In this document: positions 49,801 through 61,325 of the stretch, piece after piece
Numbering within the stretch: the first letter of the stretch is position 1
Layout: every line of letters begins with the position of its first letter
NCBI RefSeq assembly: GCF_035222485.1
Contig: NW_026946670.1
Location: forward strand, 1 to 64,000
Reading direction: 5' to 3'
DNA: 64,000 nt
Source: Podospora pseudoanserina
Lineage: Eukaryota > Ascomycota > Sordariomycetes > Sordariales > Podosporaceae
Notes under the pieces: generated by a model
Database searches by the model: none
Told to the model about the DNA's origin: nothing
The model's input: only the letters and a program-made list of their open reading frames with translations
Position numbers and translations under genes: made by a program

Positions 49801-52800
49801 ATATGTTTATTAATTGGTGCTATGGCTAAAAGTGTGCGCTGATGAGCTTTATTTTGAAATGGAGATATAATCTCTAAACATTGGTCAAATATGTTTCTGA
49901 CTACGAAATTAGGTGGCGGGGAAATCCCAAAGTTGAACATAGCATTTTCGCGTAATGAAGAGATTAGATCCAATCATGGGGATCGATTAGCTCTTCTAGT
50001 CAAGTTTTCTATGATTAAGACTATACTGTTTGAAGTTCATCTACCAGTTGTCTCAAGCCATGGACTTCAGCGTGCCTGAGATAGGCTGAATGCGGCAAAC
50101 CTTTTTCTTGAACTTTTGGATAGGGTTATGGCCTGTCCGCAAACGAATTGCATAAACAATTTCAAGGTAGAGAGTGAACAATCTAAGGAAAACAAAATTC
50201 AAAATATATGAAGATCAGGATTACCTAAGACTAGAAATAGTTATGGTAACAGAGGAGTAGTATTACCCTTTGTATATTATAACAATATATATTGTCCTTT
50301 AAAAAAGGGGATAAGGGGAAGAACTCTAGATTTTAATTTTAGATTGCTATCCACTAGTGCTGGGAGCCCAGTACAGATAAAATCTAACACTAATGATAAG
50401 CTTCTAAAGCTAGCTAAGCATTGTAAAAAGAATTTTAATGGTCAAATCCAAATGGACAAATTATACCGATTAATGTATGATTCAGCACTGTATGAATTGG
50501 CTTATAAAAAGCTAGGCGCTAGTTCTGGGCGCAAACTAGGCGCAAGCTCTGGAGGGAATATAAATCAGGCGGGTATTAATATTAAACCCCTTGACCATAA
50601 CCACTACCCTTTAGTAGGATCCGCAGAGATGTTATCTGAAGTAATTGAAGGAATTATTGCTGAGTTGAAAGATAGTAGGTTTAGATTTGAAGGAAAAAAG
50701 GTAAAAACCCTAGTAAGTAGACCTCTTACTACTTTTAGAAATAAACTGGTACAAGAGGTAATGAGAATGATTTTAGAAGTTATATTCGAACCAACTTTCT
50801 CTGAACACAACCATGGGTTTAGGCCAGGAAGGGGATGTCATTCGGCTTTGAAAGAAATTAAGGCGCAAGCTATAAATTTTGGAGTATCAACCTGATATTT
50901 TGAAGGAGATATTTCTAAATACTTAGTTACTTGTGCTGACGAAGTTATGCATGCAAGCTCCTCTTTTGTTACTTCGAGACGTGGTGGCGACGGTGGCGGC
51001 AAAGCCGCAGCAGCAGCCACGCTCGTAAGTTCTCAAATAGAAAGAGTCTTAATGAATATAATTGAAAATAAAATTAAAGACCGTAGGTTTACAGATTTAA
51101 TATGAAAAGCTTTAAAAGCTGGATATTTTGAATTTAAAATATTCAAAGATTCAAATACAGGTACTACTCAAGGTGATATACTTAGCCCTATTTTAAATAA
51201 CATTTATCTAAATGAATTAGATAGATTTATTAGTAAGTTAAAATTAGAGTACGATAAAGGAATTAAACCTAAAGTAAATCCTTATTATGACAAACTTTGT
51301 AATATGAAGAATAAAACTCTTGATGTACAAACTAGGAACCGTATCCATAAGTTACACTTGAAGACTCCTTATTATAAAACACTAGACCCTAGTTTCAAGA
51401 AATTAGTATATGTAAGATATGCTAATGTTTGGGTTATAGGTGTTAGAGGATCCAAAGAGGATTGTAACATTCTGTTAGAAAAAATAGAAATATTTTTTAA
51501 AGATAAATTAAATATTGGGGGCGCAAGCTCTCGCGCAAGCTCTCGCGCAAGCTCGAGTTTTGAGCTTGTGCCTAAAACCCTATCTAGTATAACTAATGCT
51601 AAAAAGGTCTTATTCTTGGATACGGTAATATTCAGTAGCTGACACAGAAAACATCAATCTTTGACTTCCAGTTCATCTGGGTTCATGCTAAGAAATGGTA
51701 GAGAAATTAGACTTGAAGCACCTAAACAAATAATACTACAAAAACTAAATGAAGCCGGTTTTATAACTAAAGGGAAACCATCTCCTAAATTACTATGACA
51801 ACATTATAATAAGGACACAATAATAACATTATATAATTCTGTATATAGGTATATTAATTATTATAGTTTTGCTGAAAATATTTCCAAAATTTCTTCATGA
51901 CTTCACTTTATATTAAAAACTTCTTGTGTGAAATTATTGGCATCCAAATTTAAATTAGGAACTATATGTAAAACTTATTTTAAATTTGGAAAAGATTTAA
52001 AAGGAGATAATAAAATCGGTTTTGTGGATGCGATGGCTTATGGAATAAATATTTGAGACTTTAAGATATCAACTAAAGGTATAATTCAAATCCTATATGC
52101 TGGAACAAAAACCTCTAGAGGCGGAGCCGCGAAGCCGCTAAGGAGCAAAGCCGCGAAGCCACAAAGCCGCCGCACTAAAATTTAATAAAATTAATGGATT
52201 AATGGTTAAAATAGTGCTTTCGAGGAGGCTACGTATACGAAGTATGCTTTATATATAGCGCTATATATAGCGCAAGCTCCTCTTCGACATACTTTGTCAG
52301 TATGTATGTATGTCAGCACTAATATTATTATAACCAGACAGTAATACCACTATATATATAATGCAAACGCTTAGTATATTAAAATTGGAGAGCCGTATGA
52401 TGGGAAACTATCACGTACGGTTCGGGAAAAGGTATATATACTGATAAGAGGTATACGTATCTAGTTCATTCTCAAGTAGGTTTACATGTATGATTACCTA
52501 TGGCGATGGAAGGTCCTACTCCTGTATCAGCATTAATACATGCAGCTACTATGGTAACTGCAGGTGTATATTTACTAATGCGTAGTTCACCATTAATTGA
52601 ATATAATAGTACAGTTTTATTATTATGTTTATGATTAGGTGCGATAACTACTGTATTTAGTTCTCTTATAGGTCTGTTCCAACAAGATATAAAAAAAGTT
52701 ATAGCTTATTCCACAATGAGTCAATTGGGAATGATGGTTATAGCTATAGGTTTATCATCTTACAATGTAGCTTTATTCCACTTAATAAATCATGCATTTT

Positions 52801-53750
52801 ATAAAGCGCTATTGTTTTTAGGAGCAGGTAGTGTTATACACGCTGTAGCTGATAACCAAGATTTTAGAAAGTATGGTGGATTAATAAATTTTCTACCTTT
52901 AACATACTCTGTTATGTTAATAGCGAGTTTAAGTTTAGTTGCTTTCCCTTTCATGACAGGTTTTTATAGTAAAGATTTTATTTTAGAATCTGCTTATGGA
53001 CAATTTAGTTTTTCAGGTGTAGCTGTATATATAATTGCTACTATAGGTGCAATATTTACAACGCTATATTCTGTTAAAGTTTTATACTTAACTTTTATTT
53101 CTACACCTAGCGCACCTTTACATACTTATAAAGGTGCTCATGAAGGTGATTTATTCCTTACTTTACCCTTAATAATTTTAGCTATATTTTCTATATTTTT
53201 CGGATTTTTTACTAAAGATATATTCATTGGCCTTGGTTCTAGCTTCTTTGCTGATAATAGTTTATTTATTCACCCAACTCATGAAATCACTATCGATACT
53301 GAATTTGGAGTTCCTGTATTTTGAAAATTACTTCCTTTTGTATTTACAGTTTCATTTAGTATTGTAAGTTTAGTGTTATCTGAGTATTTACCAGAATTAG
53401 TAATAAAATTTAAATTAAGTAGATTAGGTTATAATATTTTTGGTTTCTTCAATCAACGTTTTTTGATTGAATTATTTTATAATAAATATATCACAAATTT
53501 AATTTTAGATTTAGGGGGACAAATGACTAAGATATTAGATAAAGGTAGTATAGAACTATTTGGGCCTTTTGGCTTAGAAAAAGGGTTAGTTAATTTTAGT
53601 AAAAATATATCATCTCTAAGTACAAGTCATGTAACGACTTATGCATTATATATTTTAGTAGCTTTTATTTTATATTTACTTTATAATTATTTATCTTTTA
53701 ATTTTTTGCCATTTCTTATAGCTGGACTCACTATACTAACAACGATATAA
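43817..53750 (+). CDS. nad5: NADH dehydrogenase subunit 5, 5 exons
   Basis: Proton-pumping membrane subunit of complex I. Exons 43817-44064, 46356-46431, 47884-48129, 49732-49833, 52470-53750 give 1953 nt, 650 residues plus TAA. Text: [93 protein letters not shown]. Introns 1-3 are group I, intron 4 group II. All phases match. The ATG overlaps the nad4L stop by one base, so the two are co-transcribed. Confidence 0.95.
44065..45652 (+). CDS. nad5 intron 1 LAGLIDADG endonuclease with C-terminal module, fused to exon 1
   Basis: Intron 1 spans 44065-46355. Long ORF (about 528 residues) with motif 1 [15 protein letters not shown] and motif 2 [15 protein letters not shown]. About 100 further residues ([36 protein letters not shown]) form a DNA-binding module of the NUMOD type also seen in cob intron 1 and cox2 intron 2 ORFs. 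GC units fall in frame (RKPQ, RVRSPNF). TAG at 45652. The IA-type core is downstream at 46065-46195. Confidence 0.87.
45660..46060. other. intronic GC-repeat-rich stretch
   Basis: Within nad5 intron 1 between ORF and core. No gene. It has C7 at 45658, GGCGGCGCAAGCTCGC near 45864, CGAAGTCTGGGAC, and TGCTTCGTGCTTCGCTAG near 45980: several units of the dispersed GC family. Confidence 0.5.
46588..47760 (+). CDS. nad5 intron 2 LAGLIDADG endonuclease
   Basis: Intron 2 spans 46432-47883. The ATG at 46588 lies inside the catalytic core; the frame [19 protein letters not shown] is both protein and ribozyme, and stays open (two TGA-Trp) into motif 1 [15 protein letters not shown] and motif 2 [18 protein letters not shown] at 47760; 390 residues. 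Paralogue of the cox1 intron 5 and intron 7 ORFs and the best-preserved of the three. Confidence 0.88.
48130..49215 (+). CDS. nad5 intron 3 LAGLIDADG endonuclease, fused to exon 3
   Basis: Intron 3 spans 48130-49731. Motif 1 [16 protein letters not shown], motif 2 [15 protein letters not shown]; it shares [22 protein letters not shown] and [14 protein letters not shown] with the cox1 intron 3 ORF. TAA at 49215. The core (49250-49705) is split by a large GC insert (49360-49520). RPTHKI and ACARISD near the N-terminus come from GC units. Confidence 0.9.
49360..49520. repeat. GC-rich palindromic repeat cluster inside nad5 intron 3 core
   Basis: Contains GAGCTTGCGCCATCG, GGCGCTATATATAGCGC, GGCGCAAGCTCCTCCTCC and GCGGCGTAGCCG in succession. 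The palindromic units match clusters at 52220-52330, 61780-61900 and 62290-62370. It separates ribozyme core segments, yet these (GACAATCCGCAGG, CAGAGACTACACG, ATATAGTCC) remain readable. Confidence 0.8.
49834..52185 (+). CDS. nad5 intron 4 group II maturase with altered RT active site
   Basis: Intron 4 (49834-52469) starts GTGCGC and ends with AT; domain V is at 52390-52423. The ORF is fused to exon 4 and open for 783 codons. RT blocks: [41 protein letters not shown], but the YADD box is YANV ([12 protein letters not shown]), losing both catalytic Asp residues, and the usual FDNIDH after the EGDI block is replaced. Domain X ([17 protein letters not shown]) is present. No HNH follows; the end ([15 protein letters not shown]) is GC-repeat sequence. 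In-frame repeats also give [12 protein letters not shown] near 51525. Probably maturase only, or decaying. Confidence 0.88.
52220..52330. repeat. GC palindrome cluster in nad5 intron 4
   Basis: TACGAAGTATGC, TATATAGCGCTATATATAGC, GCGCAAGCTCCTCTTCG and GTATGTATGTATGTC lie between the maturase ORF and domain V. Same units as at 49360-49520 and 62290-62370. Confidence 0.78.
52390..52423 (+). ncRNA. group II intron domain V (nad5 intron 4)
   Basis: A 34-nt hairpin starting GAGCCGTATGATGG with GGAAAC loop and ending CACGTACGGTTC. It keeps the conserved AGC and the bulge region despite the degraded ORF, so the ribozyme is probably still under selection. Confidence 0.92.
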
Positions 53751-54581
53751 TGTTCTTATTTTTATTTTTTATTTTTATGTATTTTTTTAGGCCTAAACTC
53801 TATTTTTAGAGTAAGTGACACAAGCTCTAAATGTAATAGAGTTTTCAATAAAATCTTATGAAAATCATAAAGAAGTACCTGCATATAAAGAACAAATTAG
53901 TAAACTGATTGAAAAAAGAAAATATATGTAAATCAGCTTTAGAAAATATTGAGTAGGTTAAATTTTTATAAGAAGAAAATAGTAAAGGTAAAGGTAAGGA
54001 TAATTAAATTTAATGCGTATGTACATACGTACGGCGCCGTCGTACTACGAACCATAGCTATTTAAGTAATGATTTTTAGTAAGTGAATCAAGCAAGCATA
54101 CTTCGTACACCAGGACTTGCCTGGCTTAGCCAGGCAAGTCCAATAAGCCCCGCAAGCTGTATATAATATATAATAATAAAGGGTAAATCTTATTGCTATA
54201 TAATCATAAAATGATTATATAGCAAAGTGATTATTATTATAAAAAAAATGTAGAGGATAAGGATTTAATTTATACACGAACTCTTAATATAAAGTCAGTA
54301 CGTCTATTACCACTAAAGTGCAGGCTGTTATATTTATACTAAGATGTCTGTTTAGAATCCAAATCTTATGTATATTTGCTGCTTGCGCCCGGGCTGGCTG
54401 GCTGGTGGCTACGCCGCATCAGCAGCAGAAGTAGGCGGGACCAGGCTACGCGTGTACGACGGCGCATGTCTGTATGCTTGCTGTTATTTTTTTTAGATTC
54501 TATATAACATGTATAATGATATAATATAATATTATATAATAATATTTCAATATAGAATAAATTGTATTTTATTATTTTTTT
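53751..54581. other. spacer nad5-cox2
   Basis: No gene seen. A short open relic (KSYENHKEVPAYKEQISKLI) lies near 53850-53930. A palindrome CAGGACTTGCCTGGC..CCAGGCAAGTCC lies near 54112-54143. A GC cluster (GGGCTGGCTGGCTGG, GGCTACGCCGC, GACGGCGCATG) occupies 54380-54480. Confidence 0.5.
54108..54146 (+). other. inverted repeat (hairpin)
   Basis: GGACTTGCCTGGC and GCCAGGCAAGTCC are perfect complements separated by a short TTA-like loop. Position between nad5 and cox2 fits a processing or recombination hairpin; it may also be part of the GC repeat family. Confidence 0.65.
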
Positions 54582-57500
54582 ATGTTTTTTTTAATTAATA
54601 AATTAGTTATGAATTTTGATGCTCCCAGTCCTTGAGGTATATATTTTCAAGATAGTGCTACTCCTCAGATGGAAGGGTTAAATGAATTACACGATAATAT
54701 AATGTATTATTTAGTAGTTATATTATTTGCTGTAGGATGAATTTTATTATCTATAGTTATAAACTATGTTAGTACAAAATCACCAATCTCACATAAATAT
54801 TTAAATCACGGTAGAGATGTGCCTATTCAAAAGTGTTTTAAGTTTAAAGGTAACTTGCGCTTGGTAAATAATAACAATAAATATATACGTTCTTATAGTA
54901 CAACATCTTTTTCAGGTCCTAAGACCAAGTCGCTAGGCCTGTCCCAAAAGGACCATAATAGTATAAAATTGTATCAAGATCCTTATTCAATGAGAAAATT
55001 AATTATAAAAGATAACAAAAATAAATCTGGTATCTATAAATGGACCAATAAATTAACTAATGATATATATATTGGACAATCAGTTGATTTGTCTAAAAGA
55101 TTTATAAGATACTTTAATATGAGTTATTTGAAAAATAGAGAAACTCTTATAATAAGTAGAGCTTTGATTAAATACGGGTATTCCAACTTCCAGCTTGAAG
55201 TATTAGAATATTGTGATATAGCTGATTTAACAGAAAGAGAACAATACTATCTTGATAAGTTAAATCCTAAATACAATATTTTAAAAATAGCAGGTAGTTC
55301 TTTAGGACATAAACTAACAGAAGAAACTAAAGCTAAAATTAGTAAATCTTTAAAAGGAATATATGTAGGAGAAAAATCTGTTTTATATGGTCGCACTCAT
55401 TCTGAAGAAACTAAAGCACTCATGGCTCTAAATAAGTTAGGGGCAAATAATTCATTATTTGGTAAAACCCATTCTGAAAAAACTAAAGAGTTAATGAGAC
55501 AAAAAGCTTTAGGTAGAAAACATTCTGAAGAAACTCTATTAAAAATGAGTGCTAACAGAGGTTATCTTGTTAACATATATGAAAAATCTGATTCAAAAGG
55601 GTTTCAATTAATAGGTAGTTTTGTTTCAATAAGAAGAGCTGCCAAATTTTTAGGAATTAGTAGTAATACTATAAGACTCTATATAAATTCTGGTAAAATA
55701 TTTAAAGATAGATATAAATTTACTAGCTAACGAAGTACACGCAGGAATAAATACCAAATAAATTTAAAAAAACTATGAATAAAATTCCACTATATGCTGG
55801 AAACTCCTAAAGCCTTCAGGTACTATAAAGATAATAGATATATACTTTATCAGTGATAACCCTAAAGGATGTACAATGGATTATCAGCAGGAAACCAAGA
55901 CCTTGGTATTCTGCCGCCACCTGTGGTGGCAGGACACTGAGGGTGGGGGGGGAGCGCTGCGCCGCCCTCGGTACTAAATACTTTGGATCCTCAGAGACTA
56001 CACGTGGAAATCAAACGTCGACGACGTCGACTTATAAGATAAGATATAGTCCAGTTAAGTATGAAAGTACTTATGTTGTAGACATTAATCGAATTAATAT
56101 GAACTATTACTCCAGCAGTAATATTAATATTAATTGCTTTTCCTTCTTTTAAATTATTATATTTAATGGATAAAAGTCTTACTTAAGTCCATCGTACAAT
56201 CTAATCCTTGTACGATTAAAGAGGATGAATTTCAAGAAGAGCTTGCCAAATGCAAGGTTACTTGAAGCGAAGCTTGTTAAGTAGATTTTCAGTTTATACT
56301 GATTAAAATAACAAGAATGTTCAACGACTAGAAGATGAAATCTATCTACAGAATAGTCTTCATATGCTTTAAATTTATATAAGGGAATTAATACATTATA
56401 TAGATTAGCTATAGTTTCCTCCGTCAATTTTTAAATATAAAGTAAAAACCTTTTTTAATTGATGATGACATAGTCTGAACCATATTGAAAAATACGGAGT
56501 AAAAGATAAAGATTATCTTTAACAGTTTTGAAAGTTAATGAGAGTTTTACTAGGTCAGCTTATTTTGAAGATAAGCTGAAGGATAAACATATATTGATTA
56601 TATTAGCTTGCTTATTTGAGTTGTTGATATTACAACTAAAAAAATTTATATTTATGCTTGCCCTAGATAATTTTTATCAAGGCAGGCAAACTACACCCAA
56701 AAATTATAATTTAAATATTTCGAGCTCGCGCTTTAATAAATTATACTCTAAAAAAAATCTTTTTTTTAAATCTACTTATAGAATGTATAGTACATTGTTT
56801 ACAGATAAAGAACTAGCAATTATGGGTTTATCTTCACTAGATCCGTATGCGACTAAGTCGGAAGATGAAATTAAAAATTTTTATGCATGATTTGCTGGCT
56901 TTACTGATGCTGAAGGTTATTTTTATATAGCTATCACTAGCAGTTGTGCTTTTAGATTTCAAATTAATTTACACAAAGATGATATGCATGTACTATATTT
57001 TATTCAAAAAAATTTAGGATTTGGTGAAGTTAGGTCTTATAATAATTATTCATCTTTTACCGTAACAAGACTTAAAGATGTAAAAAAATTAATTGTTATT
57101 TTTTCTCAATATGCTCTTCAAGGTTCTAAGTGACTTAATTATAAAGACTTTGCTAAAGCTTTTGAGCTGTATACTAATGCACGCTACGCTGCGGATTCTA
57201 ATCTTTTAAAAGAAATTTTGGAAATAAAAAATGGTATGAATAAATTAAGATCTGATTATACTTCCCTTAAAGAAATTAATATAACACCTTACTGACTTTT
57301 AGGTTTTATTGAAGGAGAAGGTTGTTTTAGTATTAATAAAGGTAATAGCTATAGATTAGATTTTAGTTTAACACAAGCATATTCTAATCTGGAATTAATG
57401 AAAAAAATTAAAAGTTATCTTGAGAATCTCCCAAATGCTGGAGGTAACTATGCCAATGCTTTAGGTATATCCGTGCTTACGCACGGTCATATTAATCACC

Positions 57501-58594
57501 AGTCTACTGTTAGAATTGAGACTACACGTATACCTTATATTACAAATATTTTAATACCCTTTTTAGAAAATCTAACTTGACATAGTAAAAAACAATTAGA
57601 TTTTCAAGATTGAAAAATTATATTAATGTTAAAAGAGAAAGGTCATCATTTTACGGAGCAAGGTGTTAATTTAATAGATCGTATTTTAAATCAAATGAAT
57701 AACAATAGACTTTCTACGAATACTAAAGTATTGAAGTCTAATGTAGATCGATCACTTTTATTAGCTGAGATTAAAGATATACTTAATGGACCTTCTAATT
57801 TTGAGGTAAAGAATGGTAAAAAGTTTATAATTTCATTAAATAAATATTATAAATCTTCTCGTAAAAATAGTAGTGTGGAAATATTGGATGATGTAGGTAA
57901 TATTATTATTTCATTTGAGTCTTTAGCAGACTGTAGTGCATACCTTAAAGTTGACCCTAGCACTGTATCCAAGAGAATTAAACATAATATATCTTTTTCT
58001 TTAAATAATAAACAAGTTTATGTGAAAAAAAGCGATAAATAAGGAATTTAGTACTTCGTCGCGCTGCGTAGATATAATTTTGTGGTTTGGGGGTGTAGAT
58101 ATCTTTAATAAATTAACACAAATAACAGCAAACATATTAATAAATAAAACATAACATAATTGGAAGTTAGTGATCCTTCAATGTCAGTTTTAGCAGAGGG
58201 TCACCAATGATATTGAAGTTACCAATATCCTGATTTTTTAGATTCTAATGATCAATTCATAGAATTTGATTCATATATAGTACCAGAATCTGATTTAGAT
58301 GAAGGAGGATTAAGAATGTTAGAAGTGGATAATAGAGTTGTTCTTCCTGAATTAACACATGTTAGATTTATTATAACAGCAGGTGATGTTATACATTCTT
58401 TTGCTGCTCCTGCTTTAGGTATAAAATGTGATGCATACCCTGGAAGATTAAATCAAGTATCTGTTTTTATTAATAGAGAAGGAGTATTCTACGGTCAATG
58501 TTCAGAAATATGTGGAATATTACACAGCTCTATGCCTATAGTAATAGAATCGGTATCTTTAGAAAAATTCCTTATTTGATTAAAAGAACAATAG
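54582..58594 (+). CDS. cox2: cytochrome c oxidase subunit 2, 3 exons
   Basis: CuA-bearing subunit of complex IV. Exons 54582-54812, 56082-56171, 58163-58594 give 753 nt, 250 residues plus TAG. Text: [60 protein letters not shown]; the CuA site reads [17 protein letters not shown] with the aromatic stretch QWYWSYQYPDF. ATG 54582 precedes the conserved region by 9 residues. Introns follow nucleotides 231 and 321. Confidence 0.95.
54813..55730 (+). CDS. cox2 intron 1 GIY-YIG endonuclease, fused to exon 1
   Basis: Intron 1 spans 54813-56081. [47 protein letters not shown]; then four NUMOD3 repeats ([48 protein letters not shown]) and an HTH tail ([19 protein letters not shown]). TAA... reading ends at TAG/TAA 55730. 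The core follows at 55790-56055 and contains a GC insert near 55910-55970. Closely related to the cob intron 1 GIY-YIG ORF. Confidence 0.9.
   Translation, partial: RDVPIQKCFKFKGNLRLVNNNNKYIRSYSTTSFSGPKTKSLGLSQKDHNSIKLYQDPYSMRKLIIKDNKNKSGIYKWTNKLTNDIYIGQSVDLSKRFIRYFNMSYLKNRETLIISRALIKYGYSNFQLEVLEYCDIADLTEREQYYLDKLNPKYNILKIAGSSLGHKLTEETKAKISKSLKGIYVGEKSVLYGRTHSEETKALMALNKLGANNSLFGKTHSEKTKELMRQKALGRKHSEETLLKMSANRGYLVNIYEKSDSKGFQLIGSFVSIRRAAKFLGISSNTIRLYINSGKIFKDRYKFTS
56528..58042 (+). CDS. cox2 intron 2 LAGLIDADG endonuclease with C-terminal module
   Basis: Intron 2 spans 56172-58162. The core (GAATGTTCAACGACTAGAAG, GATGACATAGTCTGAACC) lies upstream at 56290-56475. The ORF has its own ATG and 504 residues: motif 1 [15 protein letters not shown], motif 2 [15 protein letters not shown], then a 100-residue tail ([22 protein letters not shown]) of NUMOD1/HTH type. 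TAA at 58042. Related in architecture to the nad5 intron 1 ORF. Confidence 0.88.
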
Positions 58595-59188
58595 GAGGGA
58601 CAGGTTGTTAGACTAAAACGTCTGTTTTGTATTTATATTACGACGACGAAGTCTTCGTATTGGCGGTGACAAAGTCGCCGCAAGAAGTCATACAACAAGG
58701 TCGTACGAATTACGAATACTTTTTTTGAAGAATAGCGGCTCGCGAGAGCGGGATACGGCGCTATATATAAAGCTCGTCTTTATATTAAGATTTTATATTT
58801 TGTTGGGGCGCGACGACGAAGTATATATGCATACTTCGTAGGCGCAGGCTCATAATTAATGCGAAGCGCGAAACACAAAACGCAAAACACTAAAACTAAA
58901 TATATAATGCGTATGGTAGTCATACGTATTGTTTATTTAATCCTTTTAAACATATTTTATAAGAAAAGGGGAGAAGCCTTAAAATTAGTTTACTACTTTT
59001 AAACAGGTTAATCCTTAAAGTTAAAGCCCCTTTATAGATAAAGATTAATTTCTTCTTACAATAATATCTTACTTAATTAAAAAATTAATTAGGATTTTTT
59101 ATTTTTATAAAGTTCAAGGGGCTAACCTTGAAGGTAATTTTTTTTTTTTTATAGTAGGGTAGTATATTTTAATTTGATTTTTATTCAA
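58595..59188. other. spacer cox2-nad4 with GC repeats
   Basis: No gene. 58640-58870 is a GC cluster: ACGACGACGAAGTCTTCGT, GGCGGTGACAAAGTCGCCGC hairpin, GGCGCTATATATA, GAAGTATATATGCATACTTC palindrome, GTAGGCGCAGGCTC. Copy 3 of the dispersed motif lies at 58933-59030. T-runs precede nad4. Confidence 0.6.
58933..59030 (+). repeat. dispersed spacer motif, copy 3
   Basis: TTATTTAATCCTTTTAAA, GGGGAGAAGCCTTAAAA, and CCTTAAAGTTAAAGCCCC, in the same order and spacing class as copies at 10161 and 11431. It lies 158 nt upstream of the nad4 ATG. Confidence 0.6.
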
Positions 59189-60748
59189 ATGTCAGGATTG
59201 TTATATGCTCTATTAATTATACCTATGATAGGTATTTTTTTTATTTTAAGTTTTGATAGTTATAATTTTAATATTACTAGTAATAACAGTAATAGTGGGA
59301 GTTTTAGTGAATCCGGAGCTGGTAAGAATAGTGGAGGAGAATTATTAAAAGTCCTCGTAATAAATAATGAATTAAATTTTTATAAAAAAATTGCTTTTAT
59401 AACTACAATTATGAATTTAATTGTATCATTAATAATTTATATCTTGTTTGATTTTAGTACTAATCAATTTCAATTTGTACAAGATGATTTGGAATTAAGT
59501 GTTTATAATATATATTTAGGGGTGGATGGTCTTTCAATATATTTTGTATTATTAACAACTATAATAATGCCTATAGCATTAATATCAAATTGAAATTCAA
59601 TAACACATAATATTAAGGCATATTTAATAATAATATTATTGCTGGAAACTCTTTTATTGGCCGTATTTTTAGTATTAGATGTATTATTATTTTATATATT
59701 TTTTGAAAGTATATTACCGCCTTTATTTATATTAATAGGTTTATTTGGATCAAGTAATAAAGTAAGAGCTAGTTTTTATATTTTTTTATATACATTGTTA
59801 GGATCATTATTTTTATTATTATCTATTTTAACTATGTCTTCTTTAATTGGTACAACATATTTGGATGTTTTATCAAAAAGTAATTTTGAATATACAACTC
59901 AAATATTTTTATTTTTAGGAGTATTTATAGCTTTTGCTGTAAAAACTCCTACAGTTTTCTTAAATAGTTGATTATTAAAAGCTCATGTAGAATCGCCCTT
60001 AGGTGGAAGTATAGTACTTGCAGGTATTGTATTAAAATTAAGTTTATATGGTATATTTAGACTAATCCTACCTTTATTACCTAAAATATCTTTAAATTAT
60101 ACTTCTATAATTTTTAGTATAGGTATTATTACAATAATTTATGCCAGTTTTAGTACATTACGAACTATAGATATAAAAGAACTAATTGCTTATAGCTCAG
60201 TATCTCATGCTGCAGTTTATTTAATAGGTGTATTCAGTAATATTATTCAAGGGATTGAAGGTGGTATACTTTTAGGTTTAGGACATGGATTTGTGTCAAG
60301 TGGGCTATTTATATGTGCAGGAGGTGTATTGTATGATAGATCTGGTACTAGAATAATATCTTACTATAGAGGAACTGCTCAAGTAATGCCTTTGTTCTCC
60401 ATACTTTTTTTCATTTTATGTTTAGGTAATTGTGGTGCACCTTTAACTTTAAATTTTGTAGGGGAATTTATGTCTTTATATGGAACTTTTGAAAGATTAC
60501 CTTTATTAGGTCTATTTTCTAGTTCTTCTATGATATTCTCGGCCGCTTACACTATATATATGTATAACCGTATAGCTTTCGGTGGTTCATTTAGTAAATT
60601 CTTTGAAGAAAATATTGGTGATGTAACTAAAAGAGAATTCTTTTTATTATTTACTTTAATAATATTTACTATTATGTTTGGAATATACCCATCCTTTATT
60701 TTAGATGGCTTACATTATAATGTAACAAGTTTATTGTTTGGTGTTTAG
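59189..60748 (+). CDS. nad4: NADH dehydrogenase subunit 4, intronless
   Basis: Proton-pumping complex I subunit, 519 residues, many membrane segments. MSGLLYALLIIPMIG at the start; LGVDGLSIYFVLLTTIIMPI; FFESILPPLFILIGLFGSSN; WLLKAHVESPLGGSIVLAGI; SVSHAAVYLIGVFSN; GHGFVSSGLFICAGGVLYDR. ATG 59189 is chosen; TTG 59174 in the same frame is an unlikely earlier start. A Ser/Gly-rich loop (SGSFSESGAGKNSGGE) near residue 38 is an insertion relative to many relatives. It is the only long gene here free of introns. Confidence 0.95.
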
Positions 60749-60817
60749 AGTACTTTGTTGCTGTAATAAATAACAAAAGCAACTGTTTTCGTTTTTATTT
60801 TTTTTTATTTTTTTTAC

Positions 60818-60852
60818 GAGGTATCTAAAAGATATCGAAAGCCGTCCATACA
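60818..60852 (+). repeat. 35-nt direct repeat, copy 1
   Basis: GAGGTATCTAAAAGATATCG then AAAGCCGTCCATACA-type text; the identical 35 nt recur at 61743-61777. An inner ATCTAAAAGAT stem is possible. Confidence 0.85.
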
Positions 60853-61002
60853 GTTCTGACATTAAGCCCCTTATGAGTGCAAATTCATAGGAGGGAATTC
60901 ATTAAAGATTTTAAGCTATACAGCTACTATCTCAAATTAGAAAAAACTAATTTTAATTAGTGAAGTCCTGGAAATGTGGTTAAAAAGCAGTTTGATGTTC
61001 GC

Positions 61003-61043
61003 GCTAAGCTTGATAGAAGAGTAAAAAACTCTTCAAGCTTAGC
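61003..61043 (+). other. long hairpin
   Basis: GCTAAGCTTGA plus GAAGAGT on the left pair perfectly with ACTCTTC plus TCAAGCTTAGC on the right around an A-rich loop, with a two-base bulge. Downstream of nad4; a candidate 3' processing or termination structure. Confidence 0.75.
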
Positions 61044-61325
61044 TTGAAATTGTTATGTTATACAAAAAAATTAGATAAAATTTTATTTATCCTCCTCGTG
61101 TACTAATTGATGGATGAAAATAAGTAAAAAGAGTACCTCGGAGAAAACCGGAATCCTAAGCCTAGCGTCGAGCTGTGAATTTGAGAGGGTGACCGATCAA
61201 ACAATAAACTCTAAGTTAGAAAAAATAAATAAATAAATTCCGGGAATTTTCCAATTTTCCTGCGAAGCCGAGGGGTAATCCTTAATTTTTAAGAGCTCGC
61301 GCCTAATAGAGTCTTTAAAAAGTGT

